A stretch of 6,884 bases of DNA from contig CAKTUP010000107.1 in assembly GCA_934621705.1 (NCBI GenBank), positions 1 to 6,884 on the forward strand, read 5' to 3'. Below, piece by piece: positions 1 through 5,245 of this stretch (position 1 is its first letter; each line of letters opens with the position of its first letter). The notes under the pieces are model-generated. The model had not been told where the DNA came from, did no database searches, and saw only the letters and a program-made list of their open reading frames with translations. The stretch comes from an uncultured Petrimonas sp. Lineage in GTDB: Bacteria > Bacteroidota > Bacteroidia > Bacteroidales > Dysgonomonadaceae. The translations under genes were made by a program, and so were the position numbers.

Positions 1-35
1 AATTCCTCATCCGAGTATCTCGTCTTTTCACTCAT
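1..35 (-). CDS. TraR/DksA-family zinc-finger regulator, N-terminus only (partial)
   Basis: An ATG at 35-33 on the minus strand opens a frame that runs off the window after 11 full codons, reading MSEKTRYSDEE and then a codon starting TT (Leu or Phe). I recognise this as the usual start of the short TraR/DksA C4 zinc-finger proteins encoded next to ileS in Bacteroidales. Such proteins bind RNA polymerase in its secondary channel and adjust transcription, but the zinc finger would lie outside the window. The start is 13 nt after the hepT stop, on the same strand, so it may be the last visible gene of a minus-strand operon. No clear Shine-Dalgarno is visible, which is common in this phylum. The call rests on 11 residues plus remembered gene order, so the frame is more certain than the family. 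Confidence 0.55.
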   Translation of the reverse strand, partial: MSEKTRYSDEE

Positions 36-48
36 AACAGTAAATGTT

Positions 49-405
49 TTAATTTATAATGGTTTTAAGTTTTGTTTCAAGATCGATAAGCGTATCTTCT
101 ATTATTTGCCATACTTCTTCGGCGTCAATTCCAAAATAATTATGAGCAATAATGTTTCTGAATCCGATAATCTTGAACCAGTTTATCTCTGATGTCGTAC
201 TTATTCTAAAACTCTCCGACAATTTAATGCTCATTTCGCCAATAACTACAAAGTTCATCATCGTTGCATCGAACGACTTTTGATCGTTATAAAGATCATC
301 AGCATTCGCAAAACCTGCTGAATATTCCTTTATTTTTTCAATTGAATCTATAATATTCAGCAGCAGAGTGAAATCTTTATGCGAAAGATTATACATACTT
401 TGCAT
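49..405 (-). CDS. hepT: HepT-like toxin (HEPN / DUF86 family ribonuclease)
   Basis: A 118-residue, mostly helical protein of the usual HepT length. The HEPN signature R-x4-H-x-Y is intact as RNIIAHNY, with Arg83, His88 and Tyr90. In characterised HepT proteins the Arg and His form the RNase centre of a dimer, and the partner MntA blocks it by transferring AMP to the motif tyrosine; Tyr90 would be that target here. The gene overlaps the 3' end of the upstream mntA by 17 nt, so the two are almost certainly translationally coupled. An ATG at 405 gives 118 residues; a second ATG at 396 would remove three and cannot be excluded. The DNA is AT-rich compared with ileS, in keeping with a mobile accessory module. 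The toxin motif looks complete. The cellular target (mRNA or tRNA) cannot be read from sequence. Confidence 0.88.
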   Translation of the reverse strand: MQSMYNLSHKDFTLLLNIIDSIEKIKEYSAGFANADDLYNDQKSFDATMMNFVVIGEMSIKLSESFRISTTSEINWFKIIGFRNIIAHNYFGIDAEEVWQIIEDTLIDLETKLKTIIN

Positions 406-688
406 CAGCTATAATTCTGCTCTTTATATAGGGCTTCAAATATTTTATGCGGCAGATATCGACTTCGCAATCAAAAACCGATTTCATTTCTGTTTTTAAT
501 CTCCTTTTCAAGTCGTATAAGTTATCTGTTTTCGGCTTGAATTCCACCAATAGGTCAATATCGCTTTTTTGGGTATCTTCACCGCGAGCCAACGAACCAA
601 ACAAAGCTATTTGCGTGAGATGATATTCCCGCAATAACCTCTCTTTGTTCACAGATAAATAGTTTAATATATCCGAAGTATCGTTCAT
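389..688 (-). CDS. mntA: MntA-like antitoxin (minimal nucleotidyltransferase)
   Basis: A 99-residue minimal nucleotidyltransferase. The family motif GS-x10-D-x-D is present: Gly31-Ser32, then Asp43 and Asp45 in the string SDIDLLVEF. A third acidic residue, probably Asp77 in CEVDI, would complete the metal site. In MntA-HepT systems this protein neutralises the toxin by adenylylating its R-x4-H-x-Y tyrosine, so it acts as an enzyme and not only as a binding partner. It is the upstream gene of the pair, and its last 17 nt overlap hepT. The ATG at 688 is preceded by AAAAAGAG with a 4-nt spacer, which supports this start. A toxin remnant ends 27 bp upstream on the same strand, so mntA may be read from the promoter near 1260, from a weak promoter of its own, or both. 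All catalytic residues appear intact. Confidence 0.88.
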   Translation of the reverse strand: MNDTSDILNYLSVNKERLLREYHLTQIALFGSLARGEDTQKSDIDLLVEFKPKTDNLYDLKRRLKTEMKSVFDCEVDICRIKYLKPYIKSRIIADAKYV

Positions 689-692
689 TCTA

Positions 693-706
693 CTCTTTTT
701 CGCAAA
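693..706 (-). promoter_or_regulatory. Shine-Dalgarno and weak -7-like element upstream of mntA
   Basis: On the minus strand this reads TTTGCGAAAAAGAG and ends 4 nt before the mntA ATG. The AAAAAGAG part is a plausible ribosome binding site. The TTTG part resembles the end of the Bacteroidota -7 box TAnnTTTG, but the two bases that should be TA are GT (GTAATTTG), so promoter function is doubtful. The same 14 bases occur upstream of the antitoxin gene at 1248-1261, where the -7 box is perfect. Confidence 0.35.
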
Positions 707-715
707 TTACGTTCA

Positions 716-1022
716 CTAATAAATCAACGATTGAGCCTTTACTCTTCTGATATACACAACATCAGAATGAATTGTGTAAATTATCGCTATTCTTTTATAG
801 TTTATTCTACGCGCTTCCAAACCGTATCTCTTCAACGTGTCTTCGTTGCTTGGGGTGGAAACTTCAGCGTTATATTCCAATTTTCTCAACAAATCGAAAA
901 TTTCAACATAATGCTTTTCGGCAGTAGCGGGCGCTTTATAAACATCAATGATAAATTGAATATACTCATCTATGTCTCTCTCCGCCTCTTCAGAATAAAA
1001 TAACTTTGAAACGCCGGTTCAT
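716..1022 (-). pseudogene. RelE/ParE-like toxin with a frameshift near codon 10
   Basis: An ATG at 1022-1020 overlaps the antitoxin stop (ATGA) and reads MNRRFKVILF before a TGA at 992-990. In the next frame, from 994 to the TAG at 718-716, a 92-residue stretch continues exactly where a RelE/ParE toxin should: SEEAERDIDEY, a helical hairpin, then strands including RRINYKRIAIIYTI and the ending VYIRRVKAQSLIY. Joining the frames by skipping one base in the run around 1000-993 gives a normal toxin of about 101 residues. The downstream frame contains no ATG and opens directly after the antitoxin TGA in the same phase, so it cannot start by itself. In intact relatives such toxins cleave ribosome-bound mRNA or inhibit gyrase; which applies here is unclear. 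Explanations are a real loss-of-function mutation, a sequencing error in a T-rich run, or, less likely, a +1 frameshift at TTC-TGA. The family call is from fold-like pattern and gene context. Confidence 0.72.
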
Positions 1023-1246
1023 TTTCGATTTCTGAAATCCTTCTCATAGTTTTTTGCAAAGTCGTCTCCGTAATGCGTCCGCATTTTGGTCAAACTTTTA
1101 TCAAAAACCTCATCCAACGTATAAAATTTTTCACTCCCAACAGGAGTTTCGATAATGACGTCTTCGGGATGACCGGCTAATTCCTTTGCCAGCCGCAATC
1201 CATCCGGAGTTTCAATATTTATATGTGCCGTTAGATTCATATTCAT
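1019..1246 (-). CDS. Putative antitoxin paired with a RelE/ParE-like toxin
   Basis: A 75-residue acidic and basic mixed protein with no named domain that I can assign firmly. Its start, with INIETPDGLRLAKELAGHPEDV, resembles short Bacteroidota proteins encoded just before RelE/ParE toxins. The charged C-terminal half (FDKSLTKMRTHYGDDFAKNYEKDFRNRK is the tail, shown here only to note its charge, residues 48-75) would suit a toxin-wrapping segment. The stop codon overlaps the toxin ATG as ATGA, typical of a coupled antitoxin-toxin pair. ATGs at 1246 and 1240 are both possible starts; a perfect -7 box ends at 1258, so the first would leave a leader of only a few bases and the second is quite plausible. 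A near-palindrome across the promoter fits autoregulation. The role is inferred mainly from position. If the toxin is dead, this gene may be a remnant or may still counter related toxins elsewhere. Confidence 0.6.
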   Translation of the reverse strand: MNMNLTAHINIETPDGLRLAKELAGHPEDVIIETPVGSEKFYTLDEVFDKSLTKMRTHYGDDFAKNYEKDFRNRK

Positions 1247-1257
1247 TCTCTTTTTCG

Positions 1258-1291
1258 CAAAGATAACAAAATTTCGTTACCGATTTATCAA
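1258..1291 (-). promoter_or_regulatory. Promoter of the putative antitoxin gene
   Basis: The minus strand carries TATCTTTG at 1265-1258, a perfect match to the Bacteroidota -7 box TAnnTTTG. A TTG at 1291-1289 could be the -33 element, although the 23-bp spacing is longer than the usual 19-21. The expected start of transcription is only a few bases before the ATG at 1246. Confidence 0.55.
1264..1279. promoter_or_regulatory. Candidate antitoxin operator (imperfect palindrome)
   Basis: TAACAAAATTTCGTTA is a 16-bp near-palindrome with seven of eight base pairs matched. It lies immediately upstream of, and touches, the -7 box of the antitoxin promoter, where a bound antitoxin would block RNA polymerase. 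Its role is inferred from position and symmetry. Confidence 0.4.
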
Positions 1292-1312
1292 TCATAAACG
1301 CAAATGTGGTTG

Positions 1313-4300
1313 CTATTGTTTATGAATGTCTATTGTCAGCTTTTCGTCGTCAATTTCTATTTCATCATTAAAGGCTTGCGCTTTTATTTCGATGGAATCG
1401 GCAAGCACCTGCGTTTTGATGTAATCACTGAATTCTTCGATGGCAGTATCGAACAGCGGATTCGATGAAAGCCGGATGGCGATGCGATCGGTAATTTCAA
1501 AATCTTTCGATTTGCGCAAATTCTGAATGCGATTCACCAGTTCGCGGGCAATGCCTTCCTTGCGAAGTTCATCGGTTACGGTGATATCGAGTGCGACGGT
1601 CAATCGGCCTTCGTTGGCCACAAGCCATCCGGGAATGTCTTCCGAAATGATCTCCACGTTCGCTATATCGATTACAGCTTCCTGTCCATCTATTGCGAAG
1701 GCGATATTTCCGCTTTTTTCCAGGCTGTTTATCTCGTCCTGCGACATTTCCTGAATGCGTGCCGCAAGTTGTTTCATTATTTTTCCGTATTTCGGACCGA
1801 GTTTCTTGAAGTCGGGTTTTACGCGCTTTACCAGCATATCGTTTGCCGAGTCCACAAACTCCAGTTCTTTCACGTTAACTTCACTGAGAATGAGCGATTG
1901 TACGGCTTCGATATTTTTCCGTTGTTCATCGTCCACCACGGGAATCATGATTTTGGACAGTGGTTGGCGAACTTTCAAATTCACCTTGCGGCGCAACGCC
2001 AACACAATGGAAGACGCCGTTTGCGCCAGATACATCTGCTCTTCGAGCGTGGTATCGACAGCCGATTCATCCACCGCGGGAAAATCGGCCAAATGCACCG
2101 ATTCAAAACTTTCGCTTCCGGTGGCATTCACCAAATCCAAATAGAGCCTGTCGGCATAAAACGGAGCGATTGGCGACATCAACTTTGCCACCGTAACCAA
2201 ACATTGATACAGCGTTTGATACGCCGAGATTTTATCTTCGGTCATTTCGCCGCCCCAAAAACGTTTGCGATTTAAGCGCACAAACCAGTTGCTGAGATTA
2301 TCATTCACGAAATCGTTAATTGCCCGTCCGGCTCTGGTGGGTTCGTAATTGGCGTAATCTTCGTCCACTTCTTTTATTAGCGAGTTGAGAAGCGACAGTA
2401 TCCACCGGTCAATTTCGGGACGTTTCTCCAGTTCTATCTGCGGATATTGGTTGTGAAAATCGTCCACGTTGGCGTAAAGCGCGAAAAAAGAATACGTATT
2501 GTACAGCGTTCCGAAAAACTTGCGGCGGGCTTCTTCCACGCCGTCGATATCGAATTTCAGGTTGTCCCACGGCGCGGCGTTGGTAACCATATACCAGCGA
2601 AGCGGGTCGGAACCGTATTTTTCGATGGTTTCAAACGGATCAACGGCATTTCCTAATCGTTTCGACATTTTATTGCCGTTTTTATCGAGCACCAAGCCGT
2701 TAGAAATTACGTTTTTGAACGCCACACTGCCTTTTACCATCGTACTGATGGCGTGCAGCGTGAAAAACCAGCCCCGGGTTTGGTCAACGCCTTCGGCGAT
2801 GAAATCGGCGGGATAAACCTTGGCAAAATCTTCTTCCGAAATGTGCGGATAGAAAATCTGAGCAAACGGCATCGCGCCGCTGTCGAACCAAACGTCTATC
2901 AAATCGAGTTCGCGACGCATCGGTTTTCCGCTGTCGGAAACCAATACTATATTGTCCACATAAGGACGGTGAAGGTCTATTTTGTCGTATTCCAGCAGTT
3001 TGTAATCTTTCAAATCGAAATCTTTCCAGGGCAATTCTTCCATCACACCGGCATCGAGCGCCTTTTGCATTTCATTGCAAAGCTCCTTTACCGAACCGAT
3101 GCATTTTTCTTCTTTACCGTCTTCGGTACGCCAAATCGGAAGCGGTGTTCCCCAATAACGGCTGCGGCTCAGGTTCCAATCCTGCAGGTTTTCGAGCCAT
3201 TTGCCAAAACGTCCCGTTCCGGTGGATTGCGGCTTCCAGTTGATGGTATCGTTGAGTTCCATCATTTTCTCGCGACAAGCCGTAGAACGGATAAACCAAC
3301 TATCTAACGGATAATACAAAACGGGTTTATCGGTGCGCCAGCAATGCGGATAACTGTGGACAAATTTTTCGATGCGGAAAGCGCGGTTGCGCAGCTTGAG
3401 CGAGACGGAAAGATCAACGTCCAAAGCCCCCTCTAACTCCCCCGAAGGGGGAGAACTAAGCCCCTCTTTGGGAGGGGTTGGGGAGGCATACTCGTTTTTC
3501 ACATATCTTCCGGCAAACTCCTTGTATAGATCGACATTTACGTTGTTTTTCACAAACTCATCGTCTAAATCTTCGATGCGATAGAATTTTCCGGTCAAAT
3601 CCACCATCGGGCGGGCGTTTCCATCTTTGTCGATGAGCATCAATCCCGGCACATCGTTCTCTTTGCCGATTTTCGCGTCATCGGCGCCAAAAGTGGGCGC
3701 AATATGCACGATTCCCGTTCCGTCTTCGGTAGTAACAAAGTCGCCGCAAACTACTTTGAATGCCTTGTCCGTTACGTTGACCCACGGAAAAAGCTGTTCG
3801 TATTCAATTCCGGCAAGTTCCGAGCCTTTCCACGTCTTTTCCAACACGCGGAAAGGAACGTTTTTGTCGCCTTCTTTGTAATCTTCCAGCTGCAAAGCGG
3901 CATTTTTTTCAGAAAAATAACTGTTTAGCAGATTTTTAGCCAGCACCACCGTTATCGGTTTTCCGGTGTATTGATTGAATGTCTGAACGGCAGCATATTC
4001 GATATTCGGCCCCATGGCCAGCAACATATTCGACGGCAATGTCCACGGCGTGGTTGTCCAGGCCAGGAAAAACGGCTCGCCAAACTCCGTCCATTCCGCC
4101 AGCGGATTTTTTATTTTAAATTGCGCCGTGCAGGTGGTGTCTTTTACGTCGCGATAACATCCGGGCTGATTGAGTTCGTGTGTGCTCAATCCGGTTCCCG
4201 CCGCAGGCGAGTAAGGCTGAATGGTATATCCCTTGTAGAGATATCCTTTTTTGTAAATTTCCTTGAGCAGATACCACAGCGTTTCAATGTAACGATTGTC

Positions 4301-4759
4301 GTACGTGATATACGGGTCGTTCATATCCACCCAGTAACCCATTTTCCGGGTAAGGTCTTCCCACTCTTTGGTGTATCGCATCACTTCGGTACGGCAAGCG
4401 TTGTTGTATTCTTCAACCGTAATGGTTTTACCGATATCTTCTTTGGTAATTCCCATTGTTTTTTCCACGCTCAACTCCACCGGAAGCCCGTGCGTATCCC
4501 AGCCGGCTTTCCGGTTCACCAGAAACCCTTTCATGGTTTTGTAGCGGCAGAAAATATCTTTTATGGAACGTGCAATCACGTGATGAATACCCGGCATTCC
4601 GTTTGCCGATGGCGGGCCTTCGTAAAATACAAATTCGGGATGCCCCTCGCGTATCTCCAGACTTTTGTGGAACACGTTTTGCTCATCCCATTGCTGCAAC
4701 ATTTCCTTGTTGATTTCCGATAAATTTAACTGACTATATTCGGTGAATTTCTTACTCAT
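1313..4759 (-). CDS. ileS: Isoleucyl-tRNA synthetase, IleRS2-like, with GIHH motif and in-frame repeat
   Basis: A cytoplasmic class I enzyme of 1148 residues that charges tRNA-Ile with isoleucine. Visible landmarks: the ATP-binding signature as GIHH (57-60) instead of HxGH; the editing domain with TTTPWTLPSN (235-244) and GTGIVHIAPTFGADD (347-361); the catalytic return WRTDKPVLYYPLDSWF (474-489); KMSKR (697-701); the anticodon-binding segment NWFVRLNRKRFW (824-835); and the long C-terminal region with KVRQPL (929-934) typical of the eukaryote-like, mupirocin-tolerant IleRS2 branch. Residues 425-445 are encoded by a 63-nt palindromic element and form a Pro/Gly-rich loop just before the catalytic domain resumes. 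An upstream in-frame ATG at 4825 lies inside the promoter and is rejected. The ATG at 4759 is preferred; a TTG at 4765 sits nearer the strong AGGAGGT site. No stop or frameshift interrupts the gene. It is transcribed away from higBA and towards the toxin-antitoxin cluster. Confidence 0.98.
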   Translation of the reverse strand: MSKKFTEYSQLNLSEINKEMLQQWDEQNVFHKSLEIREGHPEFVFYEGPPSANGMPGIHHVIARSIKDIFCRYKTMKGFLVNRKAGWDTHGLPVELSVEKTMGITKEDIGKTITVEEYNNACRTEVMRYTKEWEDLTRKMGYWVDMNDPYITYDNRYIETLWYLLKEIYKKGYLYKGYTIQPYSPAAGTGLSTHELNQPGCYRDVKDTTCTAQFKIKNPLAEWTEFGEPFFLAWTTTPWTLPSNMLLAMGPNIEYAAVQTFNQYTGKPITVVLAKNLLNSYFSEKNAALQLEDYKEGDKNVPFRVLEKTWKGSELAGIEYEQLFPWVNVTDKAFKVVCGDFVTTEDGTGIVHIAPTFGADDAKIGKENDVPGLMLIDKDGNARPMVDLTGKFYRIEDLDDEFVKNNVNVDLYKEFAGRYVKNEYASPTPPKEGLSSPPSGELEGALDVDLSVSLKLRNRAFRIEKFVHSYPHCWRTDKPVLYYPLDSWFIRSTACREKMMELNDTINWKPQSTGTGRFGKWLENLQDWNLSRSRYWGTPLPIWRTEDGKEEKCIGSVKELCNEMQKALDAGVMEELPWKDFDLKDYKLLEYDKIDLHRPYVDNIVLVSDSGKPMRRELDLIDVWFDSGAMPFAQIFYPHISEEDFAKVYPADFIAEGVDQTRGWFFTLHAISTMVKGSVAFKNVISNGLVLDKNGNKMSKRLGNAVDPFETIEKYGSDPLRWYMVTNAAPWDNLKFDIDGVEEARRKFFGTLYNTYSFFALYANVDDFHNQYPQIELEKRPEIDRWILSLLNSLIKEVDEDYANYEPTRAGRAINDFVNDNLSNWFVRLNRKRFWGGEMTEDKISAYQTLYQCLVTVAKLMSPIAPFYADRLYLDLVNATGSESFESVHLADFPAVDESAVDTTLEEQMYLAQTASSIVLALRRKVNLKVRQPLSKIMIPVVDDEQRKNIEAVQSLILSEVNVKELEFVDSANDMLVKRVKPDFKKLGPKYGKIMKQLAARIQEMSQDEINSLEKSGNIAFAIDGQEAVIDIANVEIISEDIPGWLVANEGRLTVALDITVTDELRKEGIARELVNRIQNLRKSKDFEITDRIAIRLSSNPLFDTAIEEFSDYIKTQVLADSIEIKAQAFNDEIEIDDEKLTIDIHKQ
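3425..3487 (-). repeat. GC-rich double-hairpin palindromic element inserted in ileS
   Basis: On the plus strand the element begins GCCCCCTC (3426-3433) and ends GGGGAGGC (3480-3487); these pair with one mismatch and one wobble. Between them lie two hairpins: CTCCCCC-GAA-GGGGGAG (3437-3453), perfect, and CCCCTC-TTTGG-GAGGGG (3461-3477), perfect. The fold is a three-way junction. The 63 nt used are exactly 21 codons and add the peptide ASPTPPKEGL followed by SSPPSGELEGA to IleS. On the ileS strand only this frame is open; the other two meet TAG. From memory, closely similar sequences are scattered, mainly between genes, in Bacteroidota genomes. No second copy lies in this window, so its repeat status rests on recollection. 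Confidence 0.8.
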
Positions 4760-4774
4760 TGTCAACGTTTTTAT

Positions 4775-4781
4775 ACCTCCT
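4775..4781 (-). promoter_or_regulatory. Strong Shine-Dalgarno of ileS
   Basis: The minus strand reads AGGAGGT, an almost ideal ribosome binding site. It is 15 nt from the ATG at 4759 but 9 nt from an in-frame TTG at 4765, so the true start could be the TTG, which would add two residues. Such strong sites are not the rule in Bacteroidota. Confidence 0.6.
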
Positions 4782-4795
4782 GAAAAAATTGTCTG

Positions 4796-4825
4796 CAAAG
4801 GTAGTAAAAAATTGAGAAATGGCAA
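4796..4825 (-). promoter_or_regulatory. ileS promoter (-33 TTG, -7 TACCTTTG)
   Basis: The minus strand has TTG at 4825-4823, then 19 bp, then TACCTTTG at 4803-4796. This matches the Bacteroidota vegetative sigma consensus in both boxes and spacing. Transcription should start near 4789, giving a leader of about 30 nt and ruling out the in-frame ATG at 4825 as the start of ileS. Confidence 0.8.
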
Positions 4826-4897
4826 TTGAAATGATGGGGAAGTACATTAAACGGATTACCTGCCAAAAGTGCAAACTAATGATTAAATGTTCTTATT

Positions 4898-4929
4898 TTT
4901 GGCAGTATAAAACTTTTTACTTACTTTTG
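4898..4929 (+). promoter_or_regulatory. higBA promoter (-33 TTTG, -7 TACTTTTG)
   Basis: TTTG at 4898-4901, a 20-bp spacer and TACTTTTG at 4922-4929 fit the Bacteroidota consensus fully. Transcription should start near 4936, at the centre of the inverted repeat described next, with a leader of about 20 nt before the higB ATG at 4955. Confidence 0.75.
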
Positions 4930-4952
4930 ACGTTAGTAACGCAATAAGTAAG
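4920..4952. promoter_or_regulatory. Candidate HigA operator, 33-bp concentric inverted repeat
   Basis: An inner palindrome CGTTA-G-TAACG (4931-4941) is framed by outer arms CTTACTT (4920-4926) and AAGTAAG (4946-4952). Both share the same centre, base 4936, and 13 of 16 pairs match overall. The repeat covers the -7 box, the predicted start of transcription and the region just before the higB ATG, so a bound HigA dimer would shut off the operon. It could also fold in the mRNA leader. Confidence 0.6.
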
Positions 4953-4954
4953 CA

Positions 4955-5236
4955 ATGATAGTTTCATTTAAAAATAAGGAAACTAAAAGTATATGGAAGG
5001 GATTAGTTTCCAAAAAGCTCCCTTTTGAAATTCAAAACACGGCAAGAAGAAAACTCAGGATGATCAATAACTCTGTTGATATTACTGATTTGAGAATACC
5101 TCCGGCAAACAGATTGGAAAAATTGAAAGAGAATTTGGAGAATTTTTACAGTATCCGGATCAATGATCAATGGAGAGTAGTTTTTCAATGGGAGAATGGA
5201 AATGCTTACAATGTTGAAATAGTCGATTATCATTAA
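4955..5236 (+). CDS. higB: HigB/GraT-type toxin (RelE superfamily mRNA interferase)
   Basis: A 93-residue protein of standard HigB length. The family's compact fold is suggested by the N-terminal strand MIVSFKNKETK, a helix with ARRKLRMIN (30-38), the LRIPPANRLEKL segment (46-57), and the closing strands YSIRINDQWRVVFQW (65-79) and YNVEIVDYH (85-93). Arg68, Arg74 and the C-terminal His93 sit where HigB relatives carry RNA-contacting or catalytic residues. HigB enters the ribosomal A site and cleaves mRNA during translation. The toxin gene comes before the antitoxin gene, with 9 nt between them, which is the usual hig order. The start is supported by a consensus promoter 25 bp upstream and by TAAG in front of the ATG. 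The gene is divergent from ileS and AT-rich. The sequence looks intact and active. Confidence 0.9.
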   Translation: MIVSFKNKETKSIWKGLVSKKLPFEIQNTARRKLRMINNSVDITDLRIPPANRLEKLKENLENFYSIRINDQWRVVFQWENGNAYNVEIVDYH

Positions 5237-5245
5237 TTTTAAAAA

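Noticed and set aside
731..1003. A 90-codon plus-strand open frame.
   Set aside because: It is antisense to the frameshifted RelE/ParE-like toxin, whose minus-strand translation has recognisable family features; the plus-strand product has none.
1016..1021. Antitoxin-toxin fusion by readthrough of the antitoxin TGA.
   Set aside because: The toxin frame is in phase with the antitoxin, so readthrough would fuse them, but the ATGA overlap and the well-formed MNRRFKVILF start fit a separate toxin with a frameshift much better.
3426..3487. The double hairpin as a terminator or an insertion sequence.
   Set aside because: It lies inside an intact, continuous ileS frame without a T tract and is far too short to encode a transposase.
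3372..3584. A 70-codon plus-strand open frame crossing the palindromic element.
   Set aside because: It is antisense to ileS, and its apparent peptide simply reflects the one open antisense frame of the repeat.
3971..4723. A 250-codon plus-strand open frame inside ileS.
   Set aside because: It is a shadow frame antisense to conserved catalytic and editing motifs of IleS; the product is unlike any protein I recognise.
4760..4825. Extending ileS to the in-frame ATG at 4825 (22 extra residues).
   Set aside because: The extension contains the ileS promoter (-7 box 4803-4796) and Shine-Dalgarno, and the family N-terminus begins at MSKKF.
4760..4954. A T-box or other riboswitch controlling ileS.
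   Set aside because: The predicted leader is only about 30 nt, too short for such a structure, and no T-box core is visible.
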